DNA from: Paenibacillus sp. FSL A5-0031
Lineage (GTDB): Bacteria; Bacillota; Bacilli; Paenibacillales; Paenibacillaceae
Direction of reading: 5' to 3'
NCBI RefSeq assembly: GCF_001956295.1
Contig: NZ_MRTD01000001.1
Coordinates: forward strand, 372,001-436,000
DNA: 64,000 bases
Part shown: one piece after another, positions 9,315-17,303 of the stretch
Layout of the letters: every line of letters starts with the position of its first letter
Position numbering within the stretch: the stretch's first letter is position 1
Notes under the pieces: generated by a model
Database searches by the model: none
What the model was told of the DNA's origin: nothing
What the model saw: only the letters and a program-made list of their open reading frames with translations
Translations under genes and position numbers: made by a program

Positions 9315-9995
9315 GTGAACAACGAGATATGGAAAGCTTACTCGCATGGTATGGCTGCTGCGCTGCAGGAAGGCGGCGTTTATGTATCGGCGATGCTGCT
9401 GCGAACTTACCGCCAGCTGGAGCTGTCGGATACAGAAGCGATGCTGCTTTTGCAAATCATGGTCTATATGGAAGCGGACATGAATGATTTCCCGACGCCA
9501 GAACAATTGGCTGAGCGGATGGGCCTGAGTGTTAGAGAAGTTGGACAATCCCTTGGCCGGCTGATGAAAGAAGATTTTCTTACGATTGACGAGTACGTTG
9601 ACAGTTCTACGGGGATGCAGTCAGAGCGTTATAACTGGACAGGCTGGCTGCTTAAGGCGGCTGCGTTAACTGCGGAGCAGAAGCGTGAATCGCGGAAGGC
9701 AGAGCGTCAGCCAGTCAAGCAGCAAGCGGCGCCATCATCGGACTTATTCAGTGTATTCGAGCAAGAGTTTGGACGCTTATTATCTCCAATAGAATGCGAG
9801 ACAATTTCAGGCTGGCTTGATCATGATCGATATACAGACGAAATTATTCGTTTTGCTCTAAAAGAAGCCGTCTTTGCGGGCAAGCTTAGCTTGCGTTATA
9901 TTGATCGGATACTTATCGAGTGGAGCCGCAATCGAGTAACGAATGCAGACGAGGCTCGTGCACATGCGCAAAAATTTCGTGGAGGAAGAGGCTAA
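9315..9995 (+). CDS. dnaD: DnaD-family primosomal protein
   Basis: Helicase-loading protein of Firmicutes, acting with DnaB and DnaI at replication initiation and restart. The 226-residue protein has an N-terminal winged-helix DnaD_N domain (about 1-115) and a C-terminal DDBH2 domain (about 145-215) that contains the YxxxIxxxW motif as YIDRILIEW. The middle (about 115-145) is a charged Lys/Arg/Gln linker. The start is a GTG behind AGGAGGCAGCTGGCA. The gene keeps its ancestral neighbourhood (dinG-tseB upstream, nth downstream), although many genes lie in between here. Confidence 0.93.
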   Translation: MNNEIWKAYSHGMAAALQEGGVYVSAMLLRTYRQLELSDTEAMLLLQIMVYMEADMNDFPTPEQLAERMGLSVREVGQSLGRLMKEDFLTIDEYVDSSTGMQSERYNWTGWLLKAAALTAEQKRESRKAERQPVKQQAAPSSDLFSVFEQEFGRLLSPIECETISGWLDHDRYTDEIIRFALKEAVFAGKLSLRYIDRILIEWSRNRVTNADEARAHAQKFRGGRG

Positions 9996-10019
9996 GCCAT
10001 GCGGCTTAGCTCTTTTTTT
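9991..10019 (+). terminator. Rho-independent terminator after dnaD
   Basis: Stem GCTAAGCC / GGCTTAGC with a 4-base loop, then TCTTTTTTT. The left arm contains the dnaD stop codon. Confidence 0.9.
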
Positions 10020-10048
10020 ATGTAAAAGGGCCACATTATTATACATAG

Positions 10049-11086
10049 CTAAGGTTTGATCGCGTAGAGTAATCCAACATATGGGGTAAGCCGGTTGATG
10101 ACAGTGGAATAACCACGTTTGTTGAACCAGTTCACATGTTCGGATACAGAGGAAAGATGCCAGTTAGGCGGTATGACAAGCTTTGTTTCTATCTCTTCAG
10201 AAAGAACTTTATCATCATCAACCACGACCTCATCCATTAACCCCGTAATCACAAGCCGTCCCCCATTGATTAAAACGCGGTCCATTTCTTCTAGTGCCAG
10301 AAGCTGTTGTGAACGATTCAAGTGATGCATAGCAAAGCTGCAGCCTATAAAAGAATAACGGGATGGCGCGAGAGGCAGTGCGAGCAAATTGCCTTGTTTT
10401 GCATCAATGGCAGGAAGCCTTTCTCTTATGATCGAGAGCATTTCAGTCGATTGCTCGACAACGGTAAGCTTCGTGCCGGCCGCAGCTAGCATGCTGGAGA
10501 GATTGCCGCTGCCTGCACCTATTTCTAGGCCAAGCTCATCAAACCGCGGATCAAGCCATTCAACGGTTCGTAGCAGTGCCATATTATATTGTTCCTCCGT
10601 AAGAACACCGCTAAGTGTAATGATAGGTGCCTTATATCCGTGCTGAATCGCTATCTCATCGTAATTCCACTGATCGCTCCAAGAGGCTCGCGATAGCCGA
10701 TTTTGTTTAATTTCTTCAGCGGCCAGCTCTGCTTGTGTCAGCTCAGCTGCTCCTTTTCTGTTCCATGCTGAAATCGTTTCATCAAGCGCTTGCAGCGCTT
10801 TTGTTGCTGTGATCCACTGCTCATACAGCAATGCACGAGCGCCATCCACACTTCGAATAAAAGCGTCCGGCTCATTGATCACGTTTAGAGCATCCTGTAT
10901 TGCAGATACGGATAAGCCCAATTCTCTTAGCGATATGATCCAGCGGAGCCGAATGACGTCCTCAATGGAATAGTCGCGATATTTATTCTCTATTGCTTTA
11001 TATGGACGAATTAGACCTTTTTCTTCATAAAAACGCAGTGTACGCGGCGTGACACCGAGTTGTTTTGCTGCTTCATGCACCTTCAA
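10049..11086 (-). CDS. MerR-family regulator fused to a SAM-dependent methyltransferase
   Basis: An N-terminal MerR domain (residues 1-75 or so, HEAAKQLGVTPRTLRFYEEKGLI) is followed by a coiled region (about 80-135) and a class I methyltransferase domain (about 160-345). The latter has motif I EIGAGSG at 191-197 (counted from the GTG at 11095) and a later CSFAMHHLN stretch. In ordinary MerR proteins the C-terminal part binds the inducer; here that place is taken by an enzyme domain, so the protein may both sense and modify its ligand, or respond to S-adenosylmethionine. The frame opens at a GTG at 11095, but the GAGGAGG sequence runs directly into it. The TTG at 11086 has correct spacing and is preferred. 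It is probably autoregulated through the promoter at 11107-11137. The target compound is unknown. Confidence 0.85.
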   Translation of the reverse strand: MKVHEAAKQLGVTPRTLRFYEEKGLIRPYKAIENKYRDYSIEDVIRLRWIISLRELGLSVSAIQDALNVINEPDAFIRSVDGARALLYEQWITATKALQALDETISAWNRKGAAELTQAELAAEEIKQNRLSRASWSDQWNYDEIAIQHGYKAPIITLSGVLTEEQYNMALLRTVEWLDPRFDELGLEIGAGSGNLSSMLAAAGTKLTVVEQSTEMLSIIRERLPAIDAKQGNLLALPLAPSRYSFIGCSFAMHHLNRSQQLLALEEMDRVLINGGRLVITGLMDEVVVDDDKVLSEEIETKLVIPPNWHLSSVSEHVNWFNKRGYSTVINRLTPYVGLLYAIKP

Positions 11087-11106
11087 TATTGTCACCTCCT
11101 CTTGCC

Positions 11107-11137
11107 ATTATGAACGTTTACGTTACGTTAAAGTCAA
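11107..11137 (-). promoter_or_regulatory. MerR-type promoter with 19-bp spacer
   Basis: On the minus strand, -35 TTGACT (11132-11137) and -10 CATAAT (11107-11112) are separated by 19 bp. This is the overlong spacing typical of promoters untwisted by MerR activators. The spacer holds an imperfect dyad CTTTA-N8-TAAAC, the likely operator. It lies just upstream of the MerR-methyltransferase start. Confidence 0.75.
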
Positions 11138-11326
11138 TATAGTAGACTTCGTTTTTCATGTTATATGGGGATTTTAACATGATTGTTATAGACAATATTT
11201 TGTTCCTAGTTTACTAATATAAGCAGATAAATATGGTAAATCATTTAAAAAATAGTTTATAGTTAGGTTACGATAAAAGTGATTCGACTTATTTCCGCTG
11301 AAGCATTAACTACAAGGAGGATATTT

Positions 11327-11971
11327 ATGTCAGATAAACATTTATTTGTGTTTGGCGGTGGAGCACCGTTCAATGAAAGCTTAGCAAAAAAATTTGGTGC
11401 CTGGGCATCAAAAGGGTTAAGCAAAGTTGTTATCTTATTTATTGAGCAAGAAGGTTGGCAAGAATACATGACGAAATATACCGATCAAATAGGTTTGCAT
11501 GATGTTGATCAGTTTGTGTATTTCGCCTTGGATGCATCACCATCAACCGATTTAGTGGAACAGCTTCAATCAGCTACAGGAGTGATTATAAGCGGCGGTG
11601 ATACCGAGCTTTATCGAGATTATATCGTGGAAACAAAGCTCGGCACAATAATAAAAGCATTATACACAGAAGGCGTGCCAGTTGCAGGTTTTTCGGCTGG
11701 TGCCTTAATCAGTCCTACTGTATGTGTAATTCCGCCCATCGACAACAGAGCGAATGAACACCTTTTCCTCAAAGGTCTTGGATTAATAAATCATTGCGTC
11801 ATTAGTGTACATTTTTCAAAATGGGATGAGGAAAAGAACTTATTGGCTGCACTTTCCAAAACCAACTTGTCAACGGGTTATGGGATAGATGATGCTTCAG
11901 GCATTTATTTTAAAAACGAACGGATATCAGAGACGGCGGGGCAGATTTATTTTTACTATGGAAAAGAGTGA
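11327..11971 (+). CDS. Peptidase E (family S51) type serine peptidase
   Basis: A 215-residue protein of the alpha-aspartyl dipeptidase (PepE) / cyanophycinase superfamily. The nucleophile elbow GFSAGA places the catalytic Ser at residue 123. A conserved ISGGDTELYRDY stretch lies before it, and a probable catalytic His in SVHFSKWDEE after it. The frame is open from 11279, but the ATG at 11327 has TACAAGGAGG at ideal distance and gives the family N-terminus (LFVFGGGAPFN). The gene is followed without any gap by the next reading frame. Substrate (Asp-X dipeptides or another small peptide) is not decidable. Confidence 0.82.
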   Translation: MSDKHLFVFGGGAPFNESLAKKFGAWASKGLSKVVILFIEQEGWQEYMTKYTDQIGLHDVDQFVYFALDASPSTDLVEQLQSATGVIISGGDTELYRDYIVETKLGTIIKALYTEGVPVAGFSAGALISPTVCVIPPIDNRANEHLFLKGLGLINHCVISVHFSKWDEEKNLLAALSKTNLSTGYGIDDASGIYFKNERISETAGQIYFYYGKE

Positions 11972-12370
11972 ATGTACTTACAACGAAGGAGGAAGATTGT
12001 TATTTCAAACAGCAAATCAATGATAGCAGCAAGCTTTATTCTTGGAGTATCTTTTATAGTGGGCTGTATGTTTTTGGAGAAAAACGAAGTGCCAAATAAA
12101 GAGGAGTCCGATATCACGATAAGCGTGGAAAAACCTTTGCTAACGATAGAAGAGGCAGCAAATTATTTGCGTTTATCGGAAAACGAAATTAAACAAATCA
12201 TTCATACAGAGCAAATTCAGCTGACTACAGCAGGGTCCTTTTCTGGCGTTATGTTCCCCTACATAAAAGTTGGTGAGAAATTTTATATTAGCAAAAATGA
12301 GTTAATGGTTTGGATTAATGAAACGTCGAGGGAAAGACGGGAGTATACTGCTGGAACGGTTATCCAATAA
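11972..12370 (+). CDS. Predicted lipoprotein or membrane protein with an excisionase-like helix-turn-helix
   Basis: A 132-codon frame starting at an ATG that directly follows the peptidase E stop (TGA ATG). A stronger AAGGAGG lies inside the frame at 11987-11993, but no ATG/GTG/TTG follows it at proper distance; in-frame ATT codons (11996, 12002) and an ATG at 12020 are the alternatives. The N-terminus has a hydrophobic segment ending in FIVGC, which fits a lipobox and would put the rest outside the membrane. Yet residues 56-118 (LTIEEAANYLRLSENEIKQI through FYISKNELMVWI) resemble the small winged HTH of excisionases (HTH_17), normally cytoplasmic. Alternatively the helix is a plain anchor with the HTH domain inside. 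Function unknown; the coding nature is likely from codon use and position. Confidence 0.65.
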   Translation: MYLQRRRKIVISNSKSMIAASFILGVSFIVGCMFLEKNEVPNKEESDITISVEKPLLTIEEAANYLRLSENEIKQIIHTEQIQLTTAGSFSGVMFPYIKVGEKFYISKNELMVWINETSRERREYTAGTVIQ

Positions 12371-12469
12371 CAGTTGATCGGAAGGGAAGAGCGAGGATTG
12401 CCTATCGTTAAGGCGGAGTAATCATTTTGATAATCATATTTTTAGGTGGGTTATAATCTAGCTGGAAAA

Positions 12470-12520
12470 TCTCCAGGTAATCAGAGCTGTGAAACATATA
12501 AAGAGCTGATTACCGGGAGA
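12470..12520. other. Long imperfect inverted repeat downstream of mtnB
   Basis: Left arm 12470-12488 and right arm 12504-12520 pair over about 16 bases (CTCCAGGTAATCAGAGCT against AGCTGATTACCGGGAG, with one mismatch and a 2-base bulge). It lies between the lipoprotein-like gene and the end of mtnB. Read on the minus strand the hairpin is followed by ATTTTCC, so it may be a weak terminator for the pro/mtn transcript. The plus side has no T-run. Confidence 0.45.
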
Positions 12521-12560
12521 AAATCCTTCTAAACAATGTAACGATCAAGCTGGAAAATGC

Positions 12561-13214
12561 TTAAGCTTTACCACGCTGCAGCAATTCCAAACGATATACG
12601 TATTCAAAAATAAATTCAAATGCTTCAAGGTGGCGTTTTGCCTCAAATGCATTTGCTCCCCAAGCGTAAATGCCATGCTTGCGCAGCAAGATGCCAGGTA
12701 TGTTTTTCACGATACGCTCCGTTATTTCTGGTACGATAGAAGGGATATGTGCAAAGTTGGAAACGATTGGAATATCAATGTGTGCTTCCTCGTCCCAAAT
12801 GTTAAACCCTTTGATCAGCTCAACGCCATCTACCGGCACAGACTTACGATCCCAGAAATACTCTGAGATTACGCTGTTAAATACGGTATGCACGTGAAAA
12901 ATAGCGCCAGCCCCAGTTAATTTGTAAATTTCACAATGGATCAGAGTTTCAGCGGATGGTTTTAAGCGTGTTGTTTCGCATGGCTTGCCATCTTGATCAA
13001 CAAACAAATAATCCTCTGGTGTATGAATTGTTTTGTCCTTACCGCTTGCCGTAATAGCGAATTGAAATTCATCGGGGTTATAGTCGCCTACACGGATCGA
13101 TAAATTGCCGCTGGTGCCAGGGAACCAGCCGCGTGAAGCGAACAGCTCCTTAACGTCGCGAAGTTCAGATAAAGCGCGCTGTTTGTCTTCTAAAGCAATT
13201 TGCTCAAAACTCAT
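12561..13214 (-). CDS. mtnB: Methylthioribulose-1-phosphate dehydratase
   Basis: Class II aldolase/adducin-fold zinc enzyme of the methionine salvage pathway. It dehydrates 5-methylthioribulose 1-phosphate to the diketo compound used by MtnW. The 217-residue protein shows GWFPGTSGNLSIR (29-41), the zinc ligands in HVHT (His107, His109) and a third His in RKHGIYAWG (His180). The start overlaps the mtnX stop by 4 bases. It is the last gene of the proB-proA-proC-mtnW-mtnX-mtnB string. Fuculose-phosphate aldolases share the fold, but the mtnW-mtnX context decides for MtnB. Confidence 0.93.
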   Translation of the reverse strand: MSFEQIALEDKQRALSELRDVKELFASRGWFPGTSGNLSIRVGDYNPDEFQFAITASGKDKTIHTPEDYLFVDQDGKPCETTRLKPSAETLIHCEIYKLTGAGAIFHVHTVFNSVISEYFWDRKSVPVDGVELIKGFNIWDEEAHIDIPIVSNFAHIPSIVPEITERIVKNIPGILLRKHGIYAWGANAFEAKRHLEAFEFIFEYVYRLELLQRGKA

Positions 13215-13894
13215 TTCGTTGACTTCCTTTCAGCATTCATAGTGTTGATAATATCGTGGAATGTTTCGTATTCGTGATGCGGCAGTCCGAGCTCCTTGCA
13301 CTTCACCGTAAGGTGGGAGCGGGAATAGACGATATCAGCCAGCTTAGCACCTTCAAAGTCGGTTACGCTGTCGCCAATAATGATGCGCTCGTATTGCTCT
13401 TCAGGGAAACGACGCATAATGGTTGTTTTACACATGCCGCAGTTGTTGGTGCAATGAGCATCACACGGATTTGGCCACAAAATCTCAATTTGCTCACCGC
13501 TGAAATCACTGCCATTGCAATAAATATGATCTTTTGGTATGTCGAAAGCTTCAAGAATAGGATAAACAAAAAAGTCAATGCCGCCGCTTGTTACATAAAA
13601 ATCAATCTGCTGCTCTTTGCAATAGTTTAGAAATTCAGCGAAGCCTTCACGAATGCGTACATTGGAAATACTGAAATCGATAACTTCTTTCTGCATAGAA
13701 GCAGGAAGGAGGCGGAACATTTGTCCAACGCCATCCATAATTGATATCTCTTGCGCAATCGTGCGCTCTGCAATGTTTTCCCAGCCTGCTGGATTAAAAT
13801 GTTTAATAATTGCGATAATGTTGTCATTAACGGTAATCGTTCCATCAAAATCACAAAACACGATGCGTTTCTTAGTTGTATTCATTTCAGTCAT
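13211..13894 (-). CDS. mtnX: 2-hydroxy-3-keto-5-methylthiopentenyl-1-phosphate phosphatase
   Basis: HAD-family phosphatase working after MtnW in methionine salvage of Bacilli. The catalytic motif FCDFDGTIT sits near the N-terminus, TSGGIDFFV is motif II, and IIIGDSVTDFEGAKLADIV is motif IV. A CxxxC-type cluster (CDAHCTNNCGMCK) is in the middle. The frame is open from 13912, but the ATG at 13894 overlaps the mtnW stop (TAATGA) and fits the family N-terminus, so it is preferred. It overlaps mtnB by 4 bases at its end. Confidence 0.92.
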   Translation of the reverse strand: MTEMNTTKKRIVFCDFDGTITVNDNIIAIIKHFNPAGWENIAERTIAQEISIMDGVGQMFRLLPASMQKEVIDFSISNVRIREGFAEFLNYCKEQQIDFYVTSGGIDFFVYPILEAFDIPKDHIYCNGSDFSGEQIEILWPNPCDAHCTNNCGMCKTTIMRRFPEEQYERIIIGDSVTDFEGAKLADIVYSRSHLTVKCKELGLPHHEYETFHDIINTMNAERKSTK

Positions 13895-15123
13895 TATTCT
13901 TTGATCCCCCATGCTTCAATTGCTGCCAACAGCGCTTCATTGCCCGGTTGCTCTGCGGCATTTCGAAGAGGTACTCCATTTAGTGTAGCAGTAATCGCTT
14001 GACGGAATGCTTGTCCGCCAGCTGCAGTTCCCATGGCATGACCATGAATACCCCCGCCAGCATTTACAACTACGTCGGTACCGAAATCTTTTAGAATTAG
14101 AGGCACCAGTCCAGGATGAATGCCCGCCGATGGTACAGGGAAGCTCGTTCTCAGTCCGTGAAGCGGTGCAAGCAAAGCTTCCTTAACCGCTAAATTCTCT
14201 TCTTTTGGCATAACAACCGAGCCGTAAGGTGAAGGGAAGAGCACAAGATCGGCACCTGCAAGACGCATTAACTTCCCAAGTAGAAGAGAAGCGCTAATGC
14301 CATAATGAGGCGATGGGTACATCGCTCCAGCCATTGCAGGGTGAGCTGCTATAGGGATATTAATGGATTTGTCACTGCTAAGCTCATGAAGCACATCATA
14401 GCCATAAGCAAGAACGTTAAATAGAAGCGCGTTGGCACCGGCGTCAATCGCTTTTCGAGCATTCGCAGCAAGAGCTGAGGTAGGCCCTGTCAAGTTAACG
14501 GCGTAAAGCAGCTTTTGGCCGGTCTCTGCTTCAGCGCGACGCGCAGCATCCATACAAGCTTCGACACGTTTCTCAAGAGGGGTAAGTGGATTCTCAAATA
14601 GGATTTCATCATCCTTTATTAAGTCCACACCGCCAAGCGCTTGCTTATAGAACTGATCTTGAAGATTGGCTAGGTCATATCCGACAACCGATTTGAAAAT
14701 ACTCATTAGCAGCGGACGATCATGTACGCCAAGCAAATCGCGAACACCGTTTAGTCCAAACTTAGGACCAGGGAAAGCAGATGCAAAATCTTCGGAAACG
14801 TCGAGATCCATAAGCTTGATTTTGCCGTCCATGGACAGCTTGCCGAATACAGTTACTAGCAAAGCAGGGAGGTCTCGGCTAAAGTTGATGTCTGGGTAAG
14901 CAATTCGAATGTCGGCATAGCGCTCACCGGGAACAGCATTTTCGGGCTCATGGACAGTAACGGACAATACTTTTCCAAGATGCTTTTCCATATTCGCCTT
15001 TTGCGCTTCAGGAAGCTCAGTCCAGCTGCCGACGGTTAAGCCAACAGCAATCGAAAGAGCCTTTTTATTGAAATCCGCACGATCATCATAAGAACGATAC
15101 GTTGCAATACAAACTCCAATCAT
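13894..15123 (-). CDS. mtnW: 2,3-diketo-5-methylthiopentyl-1-phosphate enolase (RuBisCO-like protein)
   Basis: RuBisCO-like (form IV) enolase of methionine salvage, tautomerising the diketo intermediate made by MtnB. The 409-residue length is normal. The motif GGVDLIKDDE (164-173) corresponds to the RuBisCO metal site, with Lys170 as the residue carbamylated in related enzymes and Asp172/Glu173 as metal ligands. PSAGIHPGLVPLI and NAGGGIHGHAMGTAAGGQA near the C-terminus match the substrate phosphate site. The start ATG overlaps the proC stop by 4 bases, so it is read from the same transcript as the proline genes. Confidence 0.95.
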   Translation of the reverse strand: MIGVCIATYRSYDDRADFNKKALSIAVGLTVGSWTELPEAQKANMEKHLGKVLSVTVHEPENAVPGERYADIRIAYPDINFSRDLPALLVTVFGKLSMDGKIKLMDLDVSEDFASAFPGPKFGLNGVRDLLGVHDRPLLMSIFKSVVGYDLANLQDQFYKQALGGVDLIKDDEILFENPLTPLEKRVEACMDAARRAEAETGQKLLYAVNLTGPTSALAANARKAIDAGANALLFNVLAYGYDVLHELSSDKSINIPIAAHPAMAGAMYPSPHYGISASLLLGKLMRLAGADLVLFPSPYGSVVMPKEENLAVKEALLAPLHGLRTSFPVPSAGIHPGLVPLILKDFGTDVVVNAGGGIHGHAMGTAAGGQAFRQAITATLNGVPLRNAAEQPGNEALLAAIEAWGIKE

Positions 15124-15989
15124 TCGTTAATGCTCCTCTCGATAGCTTCTCCAAGCTCGCCTGCACGTTCTGCTGAGCGGTGGATAGCTTTCTTGATTGT
15201 TTCTGAAAAATGATTTTCGGCCATCAGCTCAAGAGCTGCCTGCGTCGTCCCATTTGGCGATGTAACCTTGCGGCGAAGCTCTGCTGGTTCTTCGCCGGTA
15301 TGACGAACCATTTCCGCTGCGCCAAGAACCGTCTGAACGACAAGCTCCTTTGCTGCTGTCTCTGAAAAGCCTAGTTGGATTGCGGTATCGATCATCGACT
15401 CCATAAAGTAATAGACATAAGCTGGTCCGCTGCCAGATACGCCTGTGACTGCTTGCTGAAGTGATTCGTCTACAATTGCATTTATGCCAACAGAGCTGAA
15501 GATTGCTTCAGTAAGAGCTTTTTGCGAAGTGGTCACAATATCTGAATAACTAATTCCAGTTGCTCCAAGCCCAATGGTGCTGGATGTGTTCGGCATCGCG
15601 CGTACGACGGAAGCCTGCCCACCAAGCAGCTGCTCGATTGCTTTGATCGATAACCCGGCAATGACCGATATAATAAGCTGTTTAGAGGAAATGAACGGCT
15701 TAATGGATGCGATCGCTTCAGCAGCATCCTTAGGTTTCATGGCTAGAAAAATAATGTCTGCCTCTTTTAAATAAGCTTCATTAGAGGAGCCTTGCACGAT
15801 GGTTTGTATACCGTACAGCTCATTTAGCTCAGAGAGCCGATCTTTATTTTGTCGATTGAGCATTGAAATCTGATTAGGTGAAATGAGTTTTTTGTTAATT
15901 AGACCTCGTGCAATGGCTTCCGCCATCGATCCGGCACCATAGAAGCAAATTTGCTGACTTGCAATTGCAGTTTGTGTAAGCTGTGTCAT
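15120..15989 (-). CDS. proC: Pyrroline-5-carboxylate reductase
   Basis: Catalyses the last step of proline synthesis with NAD(P)H. The 289-residue protein has the dinucleotide motif FYGAGSMAEAIARG (residues 16-29) and the family pattern GSGPAYVYYFMESM...LG around residues 180-200, followed by RRKVTSPNGTTQAALE. The ATG at 15989 lies 48 bases after proA; the end overlaps mtnW by 4 bases. Confidence 0.95.
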   Translation of the reverse strand: MTQLTQTAIASQQICFYGAGSMAEAIARGLINKKLISPNQISMLNRQNKDRLSELNELYGIQTIVQGSSNEAYLKEADIIFLAMKPKDAAEAIASIKPFISSKQLIISVIAGLSIKAIEQLLGGQASVVRAMPNTSSTIGLGATGISYSDIVTTSQKALTEAIFSSVGINAIVDESLQQAVTGVSGSGPAYVYYFMESMIDTAIQLGFSETAAKELVVQTVLGAAEMVRHTGEEPAELRRKVTSPNGTTQAALELMAENHFSETIKKAIHRSAERAGELGEAIERSINE

Positions 15990-16036
15990 GAAGTATTCCT
16001 CCGTTGTTCCATTGATATTGGACTGAATTTGTCTTG

Positions 16037-17287
16037 TTAGCCCCGTATTTGTCCAGTTCCATAAACAAGATATTTAGTAGACGTCAATGCAGGCAATCCC
16101 ATTGGACCGCGCGCATGAAGCTTTTGTGTACTTATGCCGATTTCAGCTCCGAACCCGAATTCAAATCCGTCGGTAAAGCGAGTAGAGGCGTTATGATAAA
16201 CGGCAGCCGCATCAACATCTTGAATAAATCGCTCAGCGTTTTCGGAGTTTTCGGTCACAATACATTCGGAATGTTTTGTACTGAAACGGCGAATATGCGC
16301 AAGCGCGGCGTCAAGATCTGAAACGACGCGGATATTCATAATGTAGTCATTGTATTCTGTACTATAGTCCTCATCAGTTGCTGGTTTGATGCCTGTGAGC
16401 AGGGAAGCCGTTCTTTCGCAGCCACGGAGCTCAACGCCTGCTTGAACAAAACGATCAGCTAGCGCGGATAAATGCTGCTCTGCAAAAGCTTCGTGAACGA
16501 GTAATGTTTCCATGGAATTGCAAACCGATGGCCGTTGTACTTTAGCGTTAAAGGCAATCTCGACAGCCATCGTATATTCAGCGCTGGCATCTATGAAGGT
16601 ATGGCAAATACCAGCTCCTGTTTCGATGACCGGTACAGTGGCATTTTCAACGACATTTCGAATAAGCGATGCGCCTCCACGAGGAATGACAACATCAAGC
16701 AAGCCATTAAGCTTTAGCATTTCGTTAACCGAGGCACGATTTGATTCCTCTATTAACTGAATGGCATCAGCTGGCATTGCCGTATTTGAAAGAGCATTTT
16801 TTAATACCTCTACGATTTTGCGATTTGACTCGATAGCAGCTGATCCTCCGCGAAGCACGACACAGTTGCCAGTTTTCAAACATAAGCCAGCCGCATCGAC
16901 TGTAACATTTGGACGAGCTTCATAGATCATGCCAATTACGCCGATTGGAACTCTGATCTTATTTACTTTTAGTCCGTTAGGACGATCGAAATGCTCAAGC
17001 AGCTCACCAACAGGGTCCGGGAGCTCAACAATTTGTCTAAGTCCTTCAGCAATGGATGCTACACGATCTTTATTTAAAGCAAGGCGATCGAGCATGGAAG
17101 CGCTTGTGCCTTGCTCGCGACCTCGTTGCAGGTCAAGCTCATTCGCAGTAATAATTGCGTTAGTCTCGGCGATTAATGCATCAGCCATACGAGATAGAGC
17201 CGTATTTTTTTGTTCTGTGGACAAACGATTCATAATGGCAGTTGCATCTTGAGCTAAAGTTGCTTTTGTTCTCACTTCACTGATCAT
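16037..17287 (-). CDS. proA: Gamma-glutamyl phosphate reductase
   Basis: NADPH-dependent aldehyde-dehydrogenase-fold enzyme making glutamate semialdehyde, the second proline step. The 416 residues match the family. Signatures are IGMIYEARPNVTVDAAGLCLKTGN, VIPRGGASLIR, the catalytic Cys in NAKVQRPSVCNSMETLL, and RFTDGFEFGFGAEIGIST. It starts 16 bases after proB and is clearly cotranscribed. Confidence 0.96.
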   Translation of the reverse strand: MISEVRTKATLAQDATAIMNRLSTEQKNTALSRMADALIAETNAIITANELDLQRGREQGTSASMLDRLALNKDRVASIAEGLRQIVELPDPVGELLEHFDRPNGLKVNKIRVPIGVIGMIYEARPNVTVDAAGLCLKTGNCVVLRGGSAAIESNRKIVEVLKNALSNTAMPADAIQLIEESNRASVNEMLKLNGLLDVVIPRGGASLIRNVVENATVPVIETGAGICHTFIDASAEYTMAVEIAFNAKVQRPSVCNSMETLLVHEAFAEQHLSALADRFVQAGVELRGCERTASLLTGIKPATDEDYSTEYNDYIMNIRVVSDLDAALAHIRRFSTKHSECIVTENSENAERFIQDVDAAAVYHNASTRFTDGFEFGFGAEIGISTQKLHARGPMGLPALTSTKYLVYGTGQIRG

Positions 17288-17303
17288 AGCGGAATCCCCC
17301 TTA

